This document shows, one piece after another, positions 25,901 to 40,900 of a DNA stretch of 64,000 bases. The position numbers and the translations under genes were made by a program. The stretch is from Diplolepis rosae. Taxonomy: Eukaryota > Arthropoda > Insecta > Hymenoptera > Diplolepididae. How positions within the stretch are numbered: the stretch's first letter is position 1; each line of letters begins with the position of its first letter. The notes under the pieces were generated by a model, which saw nothing but the letters and a program-made list of their open reading frames with translations, did not search any database and had not been told where the DNA came from. The stretch lies in assembly GCA_030998225.1 (NCBI GenBank), contig JAPYXD010000713.1, forward strand, positions 1,550,001 to 1,614,000. Direction: 5' to 3'.

Positions 25901-28893
25901 TCTTTCACAATTTTTCTCATTTCTTCAAGAGTCACGTCACCTTTCATTGCTTTCCCAACTGCCAATAAGATATTTACTTTTATTTTACACTACCTTTCCA
26001 CTATTTATGAAAATTAAATTCGAGTTTCCTGCATTTTTTTCTGACTTTACGAACCTTGAACAGTTTCCTTCTGAATTTCTGCATTGTCTTTAATCATGAG
26101 TAAACTTTGGATGACTGTCAACAGTTCCTCTTTTGAGATAGAGCTTCCAAAATATCCAGCTAAAACTCTATTGACGTGATTTTCAATTTCCTCATCAGTT
26201 AACACGCGAGGCTTCGTGTCACAGCAAGATTTAAGTTGTAAATAATTCTGCCGCAATGCTTGAAACTCTATTTTAATGGTATCGAAGATGTCATGACACT
26301 TTTGATTCATATCCCGACGTAGGAATTCCTCCAGCTTTACTAATTTTTTCTATGGTAAAAATTGACAATGTGCCAGTTTTAGTAATCAAAAATAAATAAT
26401 AGACGTCACAGGTCTACATGGTTTTGTTATGGAGTAGCTGAGGTACATTTCCGAAGTAATTTTGGGTGCAGAAACCGAATCCGGGCTCAGAATTGCTCCA
26501 TCACATCAGGTTTTCGAGTAATCCTAACCTAAAACCTGCAATTTTTTTTTCAATCGGCGATATCTCCGGTTAGGAAAATTAAAATAATACATGTAAATAG
26601 TGAAATGGAAAGCTGAAAAGTGGGTCTTTTTCATGGTTCTTTCATACTTAAAAAATAATAAAAATTCGCGTACTTATCCATGCTCAAATATAGCGAAAAA
26701 CTGTGTTTTTCGCACTTTTAGGTTAGGATTACTCGAAAACCTGACGTGATGGAGCAATTCTGAGCCCGGATTCGGTTTCTACGCCAAAAATTACTTCGGA
26801 AATGACTATCGATATTTCTATAACAATCACAACCTCATATTTTGTAGACATGTGCAATTTTTTACTCGCTTTTTGAAAATAATTATTCTTACATTATATT
26901 CACTCCAGATATTATCATCTCCTTTTTTCAGGTCCTCAACAACTCGAGTCACGTTTGCCAAATGTTCCTTTTGTAAGATAAATGATTTAAGTAAACGTAA
27001 CTTTTCACAAGATAAGTATTTCAATTATTTTCTACACCAAGATTTAAGTTCTAACACAGTTTAAAAGATTAATTCAGAAATTTCTTTAACGACTCCCTTC
27101 ATAAAAAGGTACCCTGAATGTAATCAATGTTAAAATAAGTATAAATTACAATTTGCAATTCAATCATTTACATACATTTTCAGAAATTTCCTTATTTTCC
27201 AACTGCTCAACTTTATCAGACAAAATTTTAACGATTGATCTCAACTCTTCATATCTTGAATTCTCTACAATATATTCTTCCTTTCTCAAGGTTGACTCGT
27301 TAGAAAAAAATGGCACTTTTTCGCAAGATGTCACAAGAAATGGCACAGTGGATATAAAGCTTGGCAGGAACCAGAAACCTGAAAAAAGTTTTTTAATGTA
27401 AATAAAACAAGTTATTACTAATAATTTTTGTCCTTCTCCTGTTACATACTAGTTTCTTTTTTATTAAACAAGGATACTCGAAATTTACCAAATTTTGCAT
27501 TTAAATCCAGAAAAAAATTTGGTGGGAACAATACGGTAACTGAGAGAAGGATAGACGAAGGAACTCACCAGTCAAACAGCTTCAATCATGCCAAGTTCTG
27601 TATCTCCGAATTTAGCTCCCAGTAAAGTTAACCTCCCTCTATCCTTCTCCCATTTCATGTCGCATCTTTTAAATGTCCAAAACTGAAAACTTTACGATGA
27701 CACCAAGACTATCTCTTTATTCCTCACCTTCGAGAATGAGACTTTACTTGATTTTACGTTCTTTTGTTTGTAAATATTTAAAAATATATTTCTGAATTTA
27801 AAATATCTATACATAGAAAATGCTTGTAGTAGATTGGGAATTCAGTGACAACTTTAAAATTCACGTATTTTTCCACAATTTTCCTAATCCAATTCAAATA
27901 ATAAAAATATAATACACACACATGTAAATATAATTTTTTAAATGATGTATCGAAAAAAATAATTTTTCATTTTATTCTGAACATTTTTTGTCCTAAATTA
28001 TAAGTATTAGGTGATTTGCGGTCTATGAAATTAATAAAATTGGTTTTTAGGAAATTTAAATGTGAAATAATTTTTTTTTAATCGCAAAATTTTACCAATT
28101 TTGAGATATAATCAACATGTTATTAAACATACCTAGTGCATGAAATATTTTAAACATTTTATTCGTAAACTAAGAATAATCGTGTTTCAGAAATAATAAA
28201 TAATTTGAAGTAAATAACAGTTTCAATCAAAGCTGACGATTGAAGCACTTAAACAAACTTAAAATTAGAGAAACCAAATTTAAATAAGAACTTTTTAAGT
28301 CTCTTAAACTTTGAGTAACGCTTACGTAAAAATATTATGCCTCATTCATAAGAATTAAATTAAATCCCAATCCTAATGAATTATAAGTTACAAGATAAAT
28401 ACTTTTTTTCTAATTCCCTAAGTCATGTGATTTTTAATTTTTGAGGATACATACGTTTATAAATGTTTTTGATAGATGCAAATAACACAAAGTTTAATAT
28501 CGTTGGTACATGAATACATTTAGCACATATCAATGTTTAAATATTATAAAAATACAATAGTACTGGCACTATATTTTATAAACCTACGTCAAAAAATTAC
28601 AAGCCGGTAAATAGAATGCTTCTCGCAAAAGTAAGCACCAAATTGAATGAGTTATGCACCATTATAAAAGTTTTATTATGTTAAAAACATATTGCACCTC
28701 AACTATTCTGTGTTAAGTAATTTTTATAACTGGTAAACTATAGCTATGACTTTTGGTAAACGATAAAAATAAATATTTCTATAATAAAAACGACTTTCAT
28801 TGGATGGTAAAGCCAATAAAACAACTTTACCGACGGGTATATAAATCAAATCTAGTGATAACAACAATTATACTTTCTTGACATTTAGAATTA

Positions 28894-28932
<39 letters not shown>

Positions 28933-31900
28933 TATACATAATAAAACAGACAAAATACAATAAAGCTATAAAATATTTGTTTGACCCATGATAAGCTATG
29001 CCCTTGATCAAAAACCCGAGATGTATAAATTTAAATAACAGAAACTCAATTTCAATTGTTGAGCATTCCAATACCGTCAACCAATAAAAACAAACACACG
29101 CACACACAAAGCAAAATTTGGTAGTGATATTTATGCGTGTATGGAAAAAATATCTGCTCAAGAAACGTCAAAACACAAAACGATAAAAAACCCTTGAAAA
29201 AATTAAAATAAAATGTTAGTTACAAAATGTTAATAATAATTTAGTCAAACGTGTTCGAGCGTTAGAAATTGTAATTTCAGAAATCACCAAGGGATATTCC
29301 ACCCAAAATCTGGTAAAGAGAGTAGAGATACGTTCACACTTGATATCTCAGGTAAAGATAAATGCCGAAACTGATTGAGATATTTTACAAAAAAGTAATA
29401 ATTAACAAAAGTAAAATCAGAAATGTCGTTAACGACGCGCTGAGTCGTCTCAGTGACACCGTTTTGAGCGTTTTTCAGATAGTCCAGACATGTAAAAGTA
29501 TACTTTTGTACAATGTAAGCTCCTGAAACAAAAAAAATGATTAATACCAAGCAAAAATTTTCCTGTGTAAAAATGTCTTGTGGCATGATTAAATCCAGCA
29601 GAATGTACAAACTATTCTATAAATAAAAAAATAGAAAAAAATTTCGACACTTTTATACAATTTTATCATTTTTATCTTATTGCACATTTTTTTCAATTTT
29701 CTGAACACAAAATGTTACTAAAATAATCAAATTATTGTTTTTTAATTCCAACATTTAACACAGAAAACAAAATTTGTATACTTTTACTCACCAGCAGTAA
29801 GAATGAGGGGTAAAAGAATGATCCACAGAACTTTATTACGCCGTCCGTTCATATTATTTCTAACGTTCGATGCTCGGCTTAAAATCCATGAATCCAAAAA
29901 CAAAACTTTAACAAACAATAAATAAAGGTACTGCAGAAGATGATCGACTGTTTCCCACGATTGAATCCATTTGGATTCTGCAAAAATATAATTTTAAAAA
30001 TTAATTATATTTCATAATATACCTAAATAAGGCTAAAATGATGATAAAGGCATTCTATTTGTTTTGTATAATCTAATTTTATGAATTCTATTAATTTTCG
30101 AGTAATTGAAATATTTGATGAGTCTTTTTGGACCTTTCAAATCCATAGAAAAAAACCAAAATGGCATTAAGGATTTTGAGTAAACATTTTTACGGCAATA
30201 AAATATTGAATTTCAGAAAATGGCTCAGACTCTCAATACCAGGATTTTTTTAGGAAACCCCCGGTACTACGAGACTTATTTTCATGACTTTGTGTACGCG
30301 CACCCCCCACAACTGCTCAAACGATTTTGGAAGTCTTCGAGCGTGTTCAGGTATTACCGTGCAATTCCCTTTTAATGTTTTCTCATTTTTCTTGTGATTT
30401 TGGAAAGAGTTCAGGAAATTAAATCAGAATCAAGAAAAAGTAGTTCAATAAGTTATTACCTAAAAAAGCTAACTTAAATAAGATTGTGAGTATAATCTGA
30501 CATTTAGTTACCATGGTATTGTTGATATTCGTGACTAGTAAAAGTTTCCTTCTTTCTGAAAAACTGCAAACTAACAATGTGTGAGACTGTATTAAATAAT
30601 GTGGTAAAGACAGAAAAAATTCTCGAGAAAATCTCCGAAATCCTCATTCTTGAATTGCGATTCACATATGTTGACCTACTGATTTCTTCGTTGGATTCTG
30701 TATCGGAATTCATTTGTCTAATGTAGCCATACTTACGAGAGAAAAGAGAATTATTCACCTCGTACCTATTTCAGAGTTTTGCATTAAAGATCTTTGTATT
30801 GTACAGAATTAAAAAAAATAATAATTAGCTACTCACGAACCTTTCCTTGTCTGATCCAATAGGTGACAAGATATTAGAATCATAGACAACTTCTCGATGA
30901 GAAACATACTGTTCGACGTGCGTTCTCTTAAACAAAATAGATCTTCCTGCCGACTCTGGATTGCGAGTGCGAAGGAGGCGGGAAGTATCATCCATGGACT
31001 AGAATAAAAGACATAAGGATTCATTTCTGATTACCGACTGTTATTGTAAACCACTTCAAACTTACACGGAAAAACGTTTTACTGGGAAAATTGCTAAAAT
31101 ATGTTGCAAAGTAGGAATAATGTGGTAACTATTACATTTTGATATGGTAATAATAACAATCCTGAAATCCCTTTATTTAGGAGTTATGGTGGGGTAAATT
31201 AAAATCGAAAAAGTCGTTTTTCTCACAAATGGTTTTATCAATTTTCATGGAAAAAATATATGTTAGAAATATCAATAAAGGTATTTAAGAAAAAAAAAAA
31301 AAAAAAAAAAAATTTCAGGCATTTGAAAAAGTCTCTACACGTTGGTAACATTGGTGCACACTTTTCAATGAAGCTTTTAATTTAAAAATTTTTGAAAAAA
31401 ATTTAAGGGGTTACATTTTGAAAAAATCTCAAAAATATGTTTAAAATGGGAAAATGAGCGTGAAATATTTTTTTATTACAAAATCATTATTTTTATCGGA
31501 AAGAATAGAAAAAAAAAACATTCAAAAGCACTCATATAAAAATTAAATTGATCAACTTCAGCAGAAGTTATGATTGATTGAATAACGACGACATAATCGG
31601 CGAAGCGGACTTTCGCTTGTGATAAGCGAGGTTACCATGTCCAATAAACACTCCTATTAACCCTCCGATACCAAACATATGAGGGATTCCGTCAGTGGGG
31701 TCAGCTTTTTCAAAATAACTTCTAATTTACGCTTCACACAGTCTGGTCCGTTTGAATACCTTTCCACGAAATATTCTTGAAGTATTTTGTAGCAATAAAA
31801 AATGTTGAAGTAGAATACTCATTCAATAATTAATTCTAAAAACCAAAGGTGACGTGAATTCTGAGGGAAACCCTCCATAGGTTGACTTTCGTGCAATGGA

Positions 31901-34900
31901 AATAGCTTGAGTTCTTGAGTGCGATGTTGCCACATTTTGATGTTACACGTTCAACCAAGTATTCGCAATATTTGGCAACACTGCAGATTTTCTAACACGC
32001 AGGGGAAATCCTCTAGAGGGCTTGGTATTCATGTAATAATTTTTAAGGTGGGTATCGGAGGGTTAAGGGAGTTACTCAGGATGAAGAATTAACGAACAGA
32101 AAAATCTTAAACTTTGCAGAGCATTAGAATATAATTAAAAAATTATCCGTACGAAATTTCAAGGTCTGAGGTGGGTTTTTTAGTGAGATATTTATATTTC
32201 TATTTTGCGCCTCTCTAGTTGATTCAACATAGGCTCTTATGAGAAATCGTGGAGTTTATCGTGTATTATCATTGATATATTTTCAACTGACGAACCGATC
32301 ATAACAGGATTTAAACAGTAGAAAATTAAGATGTTCAGGAATAGTTATTAACTTTAATAACATTCAAAGGTGGGTTCTAAAAGTAATAACAAATACGATG
32401 AAGATTGTAAATTGCTGTAATTTTGGTCTTTGGTTAGTTATGTGGCAACGTCGCATTCGTAGGTTATGTGCGCGAAATTTAAAATGCATGCGTTATATCT
32501 ATTCAGCAGTTCGTACCAACTGGTGATTAAAATTTGTTATGAAAATCATGTTTTTAATAAATGAAATATAACATATTAATTATTCGTATCATAAATAAAC
32601 GAATTAAGTAGATACAAACAACTTTGTTTTTATACATATCATAATACGTAGTACATAAAATCTTTCTCAATGATATACTAAATTTGTCTTATTTTCACAG
32701 TCTTGAATCGATTTATCACAATCGTTCATTAATATTACTATTTAGAATATTTGATACATATACAATAAATATATACCAACTAAACTAAAGTAAATTAGTA
32801 TTTTGTTTTCAGATAATCACAGATTTTATATTTAACCTTCCTATTATTTGTCACACGAATTTTCCCGTTTTTATCAGCACCAAACAAACGAGATAATCCA
32901 TCAAAACCATGTTCTTTGTATGCATCGATAACCATAGCTACCGTGATGTCAGAGGCAATCATTTTTTTCCTCATTTGGACGGATGTGCAGCTTTTTAATT
33001 CATTGTACAAGTATAATTTCATGTCTGAGAAACATTTCTTAGGTACTGACGTGACCATATGTGCGACTGTACACCTGTGCGCACACGAACAAACAAGATG
33101 CGACGTTGCCAGATCAAGTACCACTGTTGTCAACCTGCGTGTTTAACCCTGTTTTGACTAGGAGGGTAGGTGAGTAACTCCCTTAAGGTCTTCGCTTCGG
33201 TTCAATTGAGCTTGTGCATATCTGCAGCTCGTTTGGGGCATAGATATGGGGGTTTTGGCTTGCTTACATACCGTAGCCTTGTGCCACTATTTCTGGCGTT
33301 TCTTGGCCAACCACTTACTGATGTATTCTGTGAGCGACCTGTTTGAAATACATGTTACTGGCTCTCCATCAAAGTCCACTTGAGACAACCAAATTCCGGT
33401 CAGACTCTATTTGACATTCCTGTTCTGGTTACAAAAACTAATGGTTCCGTCCATTATCTTTCAGGGATTTTTTTGAAAAAAATCGGCTTTATTTTCAAAA
33501 AGTGGTCACAAATCTAATAACGATGTAACATCGATACCGACGAGACAGTACAAATTGTAAAACATCATTAACTAATAGATTAAGTATTCCTGTTGTACTT
33601 GTTGCAAGGCATCGGATGGGACCGAAGACGTAGAACTATTTTACTTATTATTATATTATTTGGATGACTTATTCATTTAGTTTTGTTATGAACAATGCTT
33701 AGGACTTAAATTATATTTTTGAAAACTAATGAATGATTTGAAATCTACGAATTTTACTCCTAATAAAATTCAGACAGATTCTCAAAGATAATTAGTTCGA
33801 AAAAGACTAATTAAATCTTCGAGAATCCTCCTTCTTGAAAGTGTATTTTTAATGATAGTTAAAAACGTCTCTGATTAATTTATTAGTATTTTGCAAAGTT
33901 CAGTTAATATCAATAATGAAATTTGGGTTTAAGTCTACGTGATGCTTTGACTCGTGCTACAATATCAAATGTCGTCATGCAGTCCTTGCACTGAAAATCA
34001 ATTAATATTGCTGCTACACTGAAAAAACAGTATAGCTAAGAGAACTATATTTTGGTCTTTAGAAACAGAAAATATTACTATCAGACCAATGCTACGGTAT
34101 GGTCCTCAGAACTATACGAGTATAGGTGAGACAGCTATACAAGTTCGTTGATATGACAAATCGAAAACGCTTCGAAAAAACGCATTGAAAAAATGACAAT
34201 TCTTTCTCATTTCGAGGTTAGAGTCACGTGTATGCGAAGCAATGTATAGGTCGCGCGGCAAACCAGTATAGTTGTCTCACCTATACCGCATGGGTCGAGA
34301 AACTATATACCGGTATAGGTCGAACAGCTATACTGTTTTTTCCGTGTAAAAGTGAAAGTTTATTTCTGTTGATGTCAATTTTTCTTATATACTATTGAAG
34401 AAATAGAATTGGTCTTTTTTTATTGGGGGCGTGCATTAATTTTTAGGGATTTTTTTTTGTAAAAATACGGCTTTATTTTAAAAAAGTAGTTACCAGTTGA
34501 TCATTCAAAGTATTGTACATCGCTAGTCACTACTTTTCCCATCTTTCTGGCAGCATATGGATTCCGCGTTGGAAAAACGACTCGTCTTTTGAGGCTATCT
34601 ACGAATCAACCCACTTTTTGGTATTTGGCCTGGACGTTCTTATTCTTCCGTGTCGAAATCACCACTTTTAAAGCGTCTAAACCAGTACTCACGCGTTTTA
34701 ACCCATTGAGTATTATCGCCGTAGGTTTCCGAAAGCAATCGATGGCTTTCAGCAGCACTTTTCTTCGAATTGTAAACAAAAAGTGAAACTTACTGCAAAT
34801 AATGTTTTGTTGGTACGTCATTCAACATATTTAATTCTCCAAAAGACTATGTTGTTTAAACTTCGGCAAAATGACACATACTGGAAACTAAAGCCACATG

Positions 34901-37900
34901 ATGGCGCTTTGATATGCATATAGGAACATATGTATATGATATGCATATAGGAATTAATTTAACTTTAATGACTATTTTTGATCTTCAACCTTTGTAAGGG
35001 TGTAGGAAAAAAAATAACATACTTTTCCTCTCATATGCAGCATATTTTTTTAGCTAGATGAGATCTTTCAATAAGGATGACTTTTGAATGGCGTTTGTAA
35101 AAGTGACATTTTCTTTACATTTGTGTACAGTAAGGTTTGCCATTCAATCATTAATTGTTTAGCACTTGAACAACGGTTCCAGATTGTGGGCATTTATTTT
35201 CAAAATTGAAGTACCGTTCGTGAAACGTATAGAGCTCTGCGTTCACTTTATGGTCGACATAATCTACCTTCTGAGCACACTATTCGTTCTGTGATAGATA
35301 AATTTCGTACAACTTATTCATTGCATAATGTTGCATGACCATTGCGTAACCACATAGCATCCATTAAAATTGACTGTTTGATGTAAAGTATGCGCCAGCG
35401 GCATCATCGGTCCATATTTCTTTCGAAATGAGAATAGAGCTGCCGTTATGGTAAATGATGTGCGATATCAACACATACTCAATATACTTTTGTTTCCAAA
35501 CATGCTGGAGTTGAACATCGTCACCTCATGGTTCCAACAGAATGGTGCTACATACCACACAGTCATCGAAACCATCAATTTATTGAAAGGACAATTTGAA
35601 GACAACGTTATTTCAACAAATGGTTCTGTTAATTGGCCTCTAAGATCGTGTGATTTGACGCCTTCAGATTATTTTCTTTGGGGGAATGCTATATCCATGG
35701 TTTATGTTGACAAACAAACAACTCTGGAAGCATTGGAGGTCAATATTAACCGAGTCGTTAATGAAAGGAGGCCATAAATATTAGGAAAAGTATTCAAAAA
35801 TTGAACTGATCGGATGTGATTCGTAACGATTATTAGCCATGGTGGTCACGTGCCGGAAATCATTTTGAAACATAAAATGGCATTGGGTTTACTTTCACAA
35901 CAAAATTTAAATAAAACATTCCATGAATTCTTCAGTGTTTTATTTCAATTTGAAGTTTTCAATCACTTATAAAAACACCTTTTACATTAATGGAAATCTG
36001 TGGAAATTTACCTTAAAATACCAAATATATATTTGTTAAAAAAACATCTGAACACCATACAAATGGTGAAAGGTAACACTGGTCAACAAAATATGACCTA
36101 TGTGTTCATGAGATGAGATATATCATTTCCAGAGTATTTTTCTATGCCGAATCCAAATTTGGCTTCTGTTTTTTCCGAGCACGTCTGGTTTTTAAGATTT
36201 TTCGAGCTAACAATGTTTTTAAATAATCACAAATCGTATGATAAAAGGGGTGTACATATTTTTTTAAACGGAAAGCAATACATGATTTCGATCCCAAAAA
36301 ACGTGGGAGCTGGCGTGTCAGTGTGTCCCCACTACCTCGCTTCAATTTTACGCTGTCGGCTGTTTAGCCAAGAAAAAATTATGGTTGAGCGGCTCGATTA
36401 ATAGCTACAGCACCAACACACGTCGAGAGTCGCGAGCCTACAACTTGGTGTGGCTGCTTTCCGTTTTGAGCGAGCTGTTGTCCCAAAATCGTGCGGCCGT
36501 AGCAATAACGTGTTAGCAATACACACACGGAAAAGCCTCTGCACCACGTTTGGGAGAGCTGGTCGCCCAAAATGATGTTTCAAGTGCACTAAACGCGTGG
36601 CGGTGCCGTTACTCGGTACATAACAAAGGTCCTTACTTTATTACGGTAGAACCAGTAAATCATATTTCGATACACCTGATATTAATTGGACAGATTCTTC
36701 ACTCCTCCTTCTCAGAGATTATTAAAAATATTTCGGAATCTAACTACTCAAGAGTGGACGTCTAGTGTTATGATGGTAAGGGTGCAAATAAAATTGTAGA
36801 AAGAAACAAAACCTTAAATACCCATAACATCAAAACCTTCATTCCCAATTATCGAGGAAGATTTGCTATAATTGCTACAGGTTCGGTCATGTGGCGAGCC
36901 AATGCAAAAGACCCCGTTGCCGTTTCTGCGGTGAAGACCCCCCATGAAACCGAATCCGTTTGTCCATTGATAAAGGGACCGTATCTTTGTATTAATTGCA
37001 AAGCCCAACACTTGGCCACAGATAAAAGTTATCCAAACTGTGTTGAGCAATGCCTTATTATTAAAGTTGCCGCTTATAAAAACATCCCAATAAAAGAAGC
37101 TTCAATTCTATATAATCAGGAAAATAAATCTGTTCAATCTGCTAATTCCTTGATTGATGTCAAAAAACTACTCTCCAAACATACATCATCGCTCCGCATT
37201 TTAATTACTCTCATTGTTTTTTCTTTGAGGAATGCCGATCTGGACTCTGCCCTTGGCACCACAAACTCTAATATTCAGCCCTCTTATGCATCTAAAATAT
37301 CAAAACCTAAATCCCCTCGCAAACCTCAAGATAAAGCTCTTTCTCACAGTGAACATCATCTCCATCTAAGAGGAGATTGGACTTGTTGCAAACAACTCAC
37401 TCACCTCTACCCTCATCACCTCAATTTGTCCCTGATCATTCCACTTCCCTACCTTACCCTGACCCGTCACACTTATTTCTACAGCATCTATCACATTTAT
37501 TATCTCTTCTTACACAGCTACTCAATCAATTAGCTCCTATAATGAACATATTCAAAAATTTGAACCTACTTACTCCAATAATCTCAATGCCAGTCTAGCA
37601 TTCGTAATAGATCCTTAATCATTGAATATATAACCAATCCTCTATTACTATCTGTCACCCTACTGTTACTCTACTCTATGCACAATATTATTACCTTTTG
37701 AAAACTCGCCATGGCAAAGGAAATTGAAACCATTTGAAAATTTTGCAGTGGAACTGCCACAGCATCCTTCCTAGGAAAGGTTCACTTGAAAGGGTGACAA
37801 ATAATTATGACCTCATTCTTCTCTGTGAATCTTGGCTTAAACCAAATTCCAAATTTACTCTCAGAAATTTCAATTTGTTGAGGATGGATAGATCGGATCG

Positions 37901-40900
37901 CCATAAACTCGATTGATTGGTCTGCTTTTTTGAACACCACTTACCAATTTGATTGCATTCTCATTTGCGGGGATTTCAATTCCCATTATCAGTCATGGGC
38001 TTGTGAAAACACTTGTCCCTCGGGTAAGCTTCTTTATCAATCCATTTTGGATTCTGATTTGTCTGCTATTAATAATGGCAATCCCACCAGATTTACCCAT
38101 CTAAACAGAAAAAAATCAGCTATAAATGTTACGCTGGTTTTTCCAAACCTTAGACTCATAACAGAATAATCGCCTCTAACAGATAAAATGGGCAGTGATC
38201 ATTTACAGGAAAGTGGATGAGGCTCTTCATAAGGCGGACCCTAGACTGAATGGTGGAACCCACAGGAGAAGATCCGAGTTTCCCCCCTTGATGGAATGAA
38301 GAATGTAATAAGCTTTCTCGTATCAGGTTGGCCAAATTTAAGAAATATCTTACAGTCTCCAGCTACAAAAACTATCTAGATTTCCAAAGATTTGATGCCT
38401 ACACTACAAAAAGATTTCAACAAATAAAATCTGCTAGTTTTAAATCATTCTGTGAATTCCTCTCCTCCCAATCATCTATATCCGAAGTGTGGCCCAAGAT
38501 TCGTGGGTTTCGACACAGACTACTGAACCCTCCTTCCCTAACATCCAGTCCGACTAATCTGGAAACTCTAGAATACAGAAATGAATATATCCAGAACTTT
38601 CTAACTATGGCAGGGGATACTAATAATGCCAAAATACCCTCACTCCTAGAGAACTTCCTTTCTTTGGACCCTACTTATCTTCTACCTTCTCCGTTGTCAT
38701 TGGGAAAACAAAAACCTCCTTCCAGAATCGCAGTATGGCTTCAGGAAAAACCGATCTTGCTCTGACAGTCTGGCAATACTTTAATCTGAAATCTTATTGG
38801 CCTCAGCCTCTAATAAATTCACAGCCTGTCTATTTCTAGACATCAGTGCTACGCATGACAATGTCATCCCTAACATCCTGATACATAATATGCTCCAATT
38901 AGGCATTCCTAAAAAGATATCTTATATACAATTTTCATTTTGATTTTAACTTCCGGGTTAAGATAACGTTCTCATCGGTGGCGATTTCAACTTGCACCAT
39001 AGTAGTTGGGGTAGACCTCGAGTCTGTCAAAGTGGCGAAGATCTAAGTACGGACCTAGATGAGTCAAACGTTATTTGTTTAAACAATGGCAAGTCAACGT
39101 TTGTTAAACGTCCGGACGAATTTTTCTCAATCCTCAACCTTACTTTTTCAAGTCATAACTCTTTATTTTTAGTTCTCTTGAAAAATGGGACGGCGTGGTA
39201 CGAAGAAACCGATCTAACGGCCCCAAAAATCGATTATGGGGTTTTAAACGTTTCTGATATTTGAGGACACGCTCTATTGAATAAGTCACGTCTCAAGTCT
39301 TCAAAAAATTTAATTTTTGGCGAAATTGAAGTTTGAAAGTAAAACTGCTTCAAAAAGGCAAAATATTTCCTGCAAGTCGAGACCCCGTTTAGTTCTTCCT
39401 CTACTTGAAACCATCTTGTGGTTTGACAGCGAGACCTGGAGTTTGAGCGGAGGAGAAGGTACGGAATCATTCTCAGTGGAGAGGGTAGACAATGGAGGGG
39501 AATCACGGCTACCTGTTTGGACTGTTAAAAAATATGTTTTCCTGCGTTTTCCCCAATATTTCGTGAAGGGCTGCCAGGTCGGTTTCTTCGTACCACGCCA
39601 CATATATAAATATAATTCTAGTAACATACATATATAAAATTTGAAAAACCAGTAGAATGTATCAGATTTTTTGAAATTCCCGATACTTTTGAGAACTTCT
39701 ATTGACTTGACGAGGAAGCGACTAGATGTAACGATTACTAGGTCAGTCAAGATATTAGATTGGCTATTACTGTGTTTGTTACATTATATTTAATATTATA
39801 CTTGAAAAATGTAAGGAAATATTTAGTTCAGTTGCTATCGAATATTTATAATGAATTAAGAACAATTATTAAAATATGAATTACTTTTCTTTCTTAACTT
39901 CTTACAATATTATAAAGTTTTGGAAAGTTGACTAAATTACATAAGCTGGCAATAACTAGGCGTTTTATCTTAGGCAACGATTTGATAAATCAATTTGCTT
40001 ATCATGCCGTCTCATGGCAGTGTTTTATGCCTAGTAATGCACAAAGCGTTAAATCACCGGGTACTTCAATCAATAATACACGCGTATAGTGACCCTAAGA
40101 AGCATGATCGCTATGAAACGAATACCTAATATTTTATGTAGATGAGCAATTTAGTCAAAAATACTAAATACTACTGAAAATAAAAAATTTCTTTTTTTAT
40201 CCAAAATATGTGAGATATGAAATAAACGTTGAAATGCAAAATCGGTGGCTTAAATAAAGTCTACGAATTTTTACTTTTAGAGATATTTGGAGGAAAATAA
40301 ATTATTACAATAATGTAAGTTATTAAAGTTACAAAAAAGTATACAGAAAATCGAGCTTGAAGCGCGAGTGTCATAATGAGAATGTGTTCATAATTTTTAT
40401 ATTTCCGAATTTCCATTTCACTTAAATTGTTATAAATTCTGATTAGCTGGTTTTGACTTTAGCATCGTTATTTTACGACTGAACATGTTTTAGGTAAAAT
40501 TGTTTTGTGTAACATGACAATTCGGTAATATAAATGTGATGTGATGTAATATAAATGTTATGTGATGAATTAGAATTATAAGAATTAGAGCAATTGGTAA
40601 TTCGGTCACACGAACTTCGGTCAAATAAATTTTAGGAAATATAGAATTTAAGGAATATTTATGCGTCCCTAATAATCACTACAGTATGTTTGGCTGGATC
40701 GCATAACTTTCTATGCACACAACCGCTCAGAATTATGGCAACGCACCTAATTTTTATCAATACCGATGAAATCAAATCAAAATAAAAAATATCAAAATCG
40801 ATGAACCGATAAATTTAATTCAAAAATAACTGCGTTAAAAATGGTTAAGAACCATATTTATATTGAATGAAAAGTTAATACGTAAATAAAAAAAAAAGTA

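Noticed and set aside
29284..29610. Reading the 29.3-29.6 kb ORF as a single-exon gene of 108 codons
   Set aside because: A consensus acceptor lies inside it, and only the part after that joins the transmembrane exon in phase.
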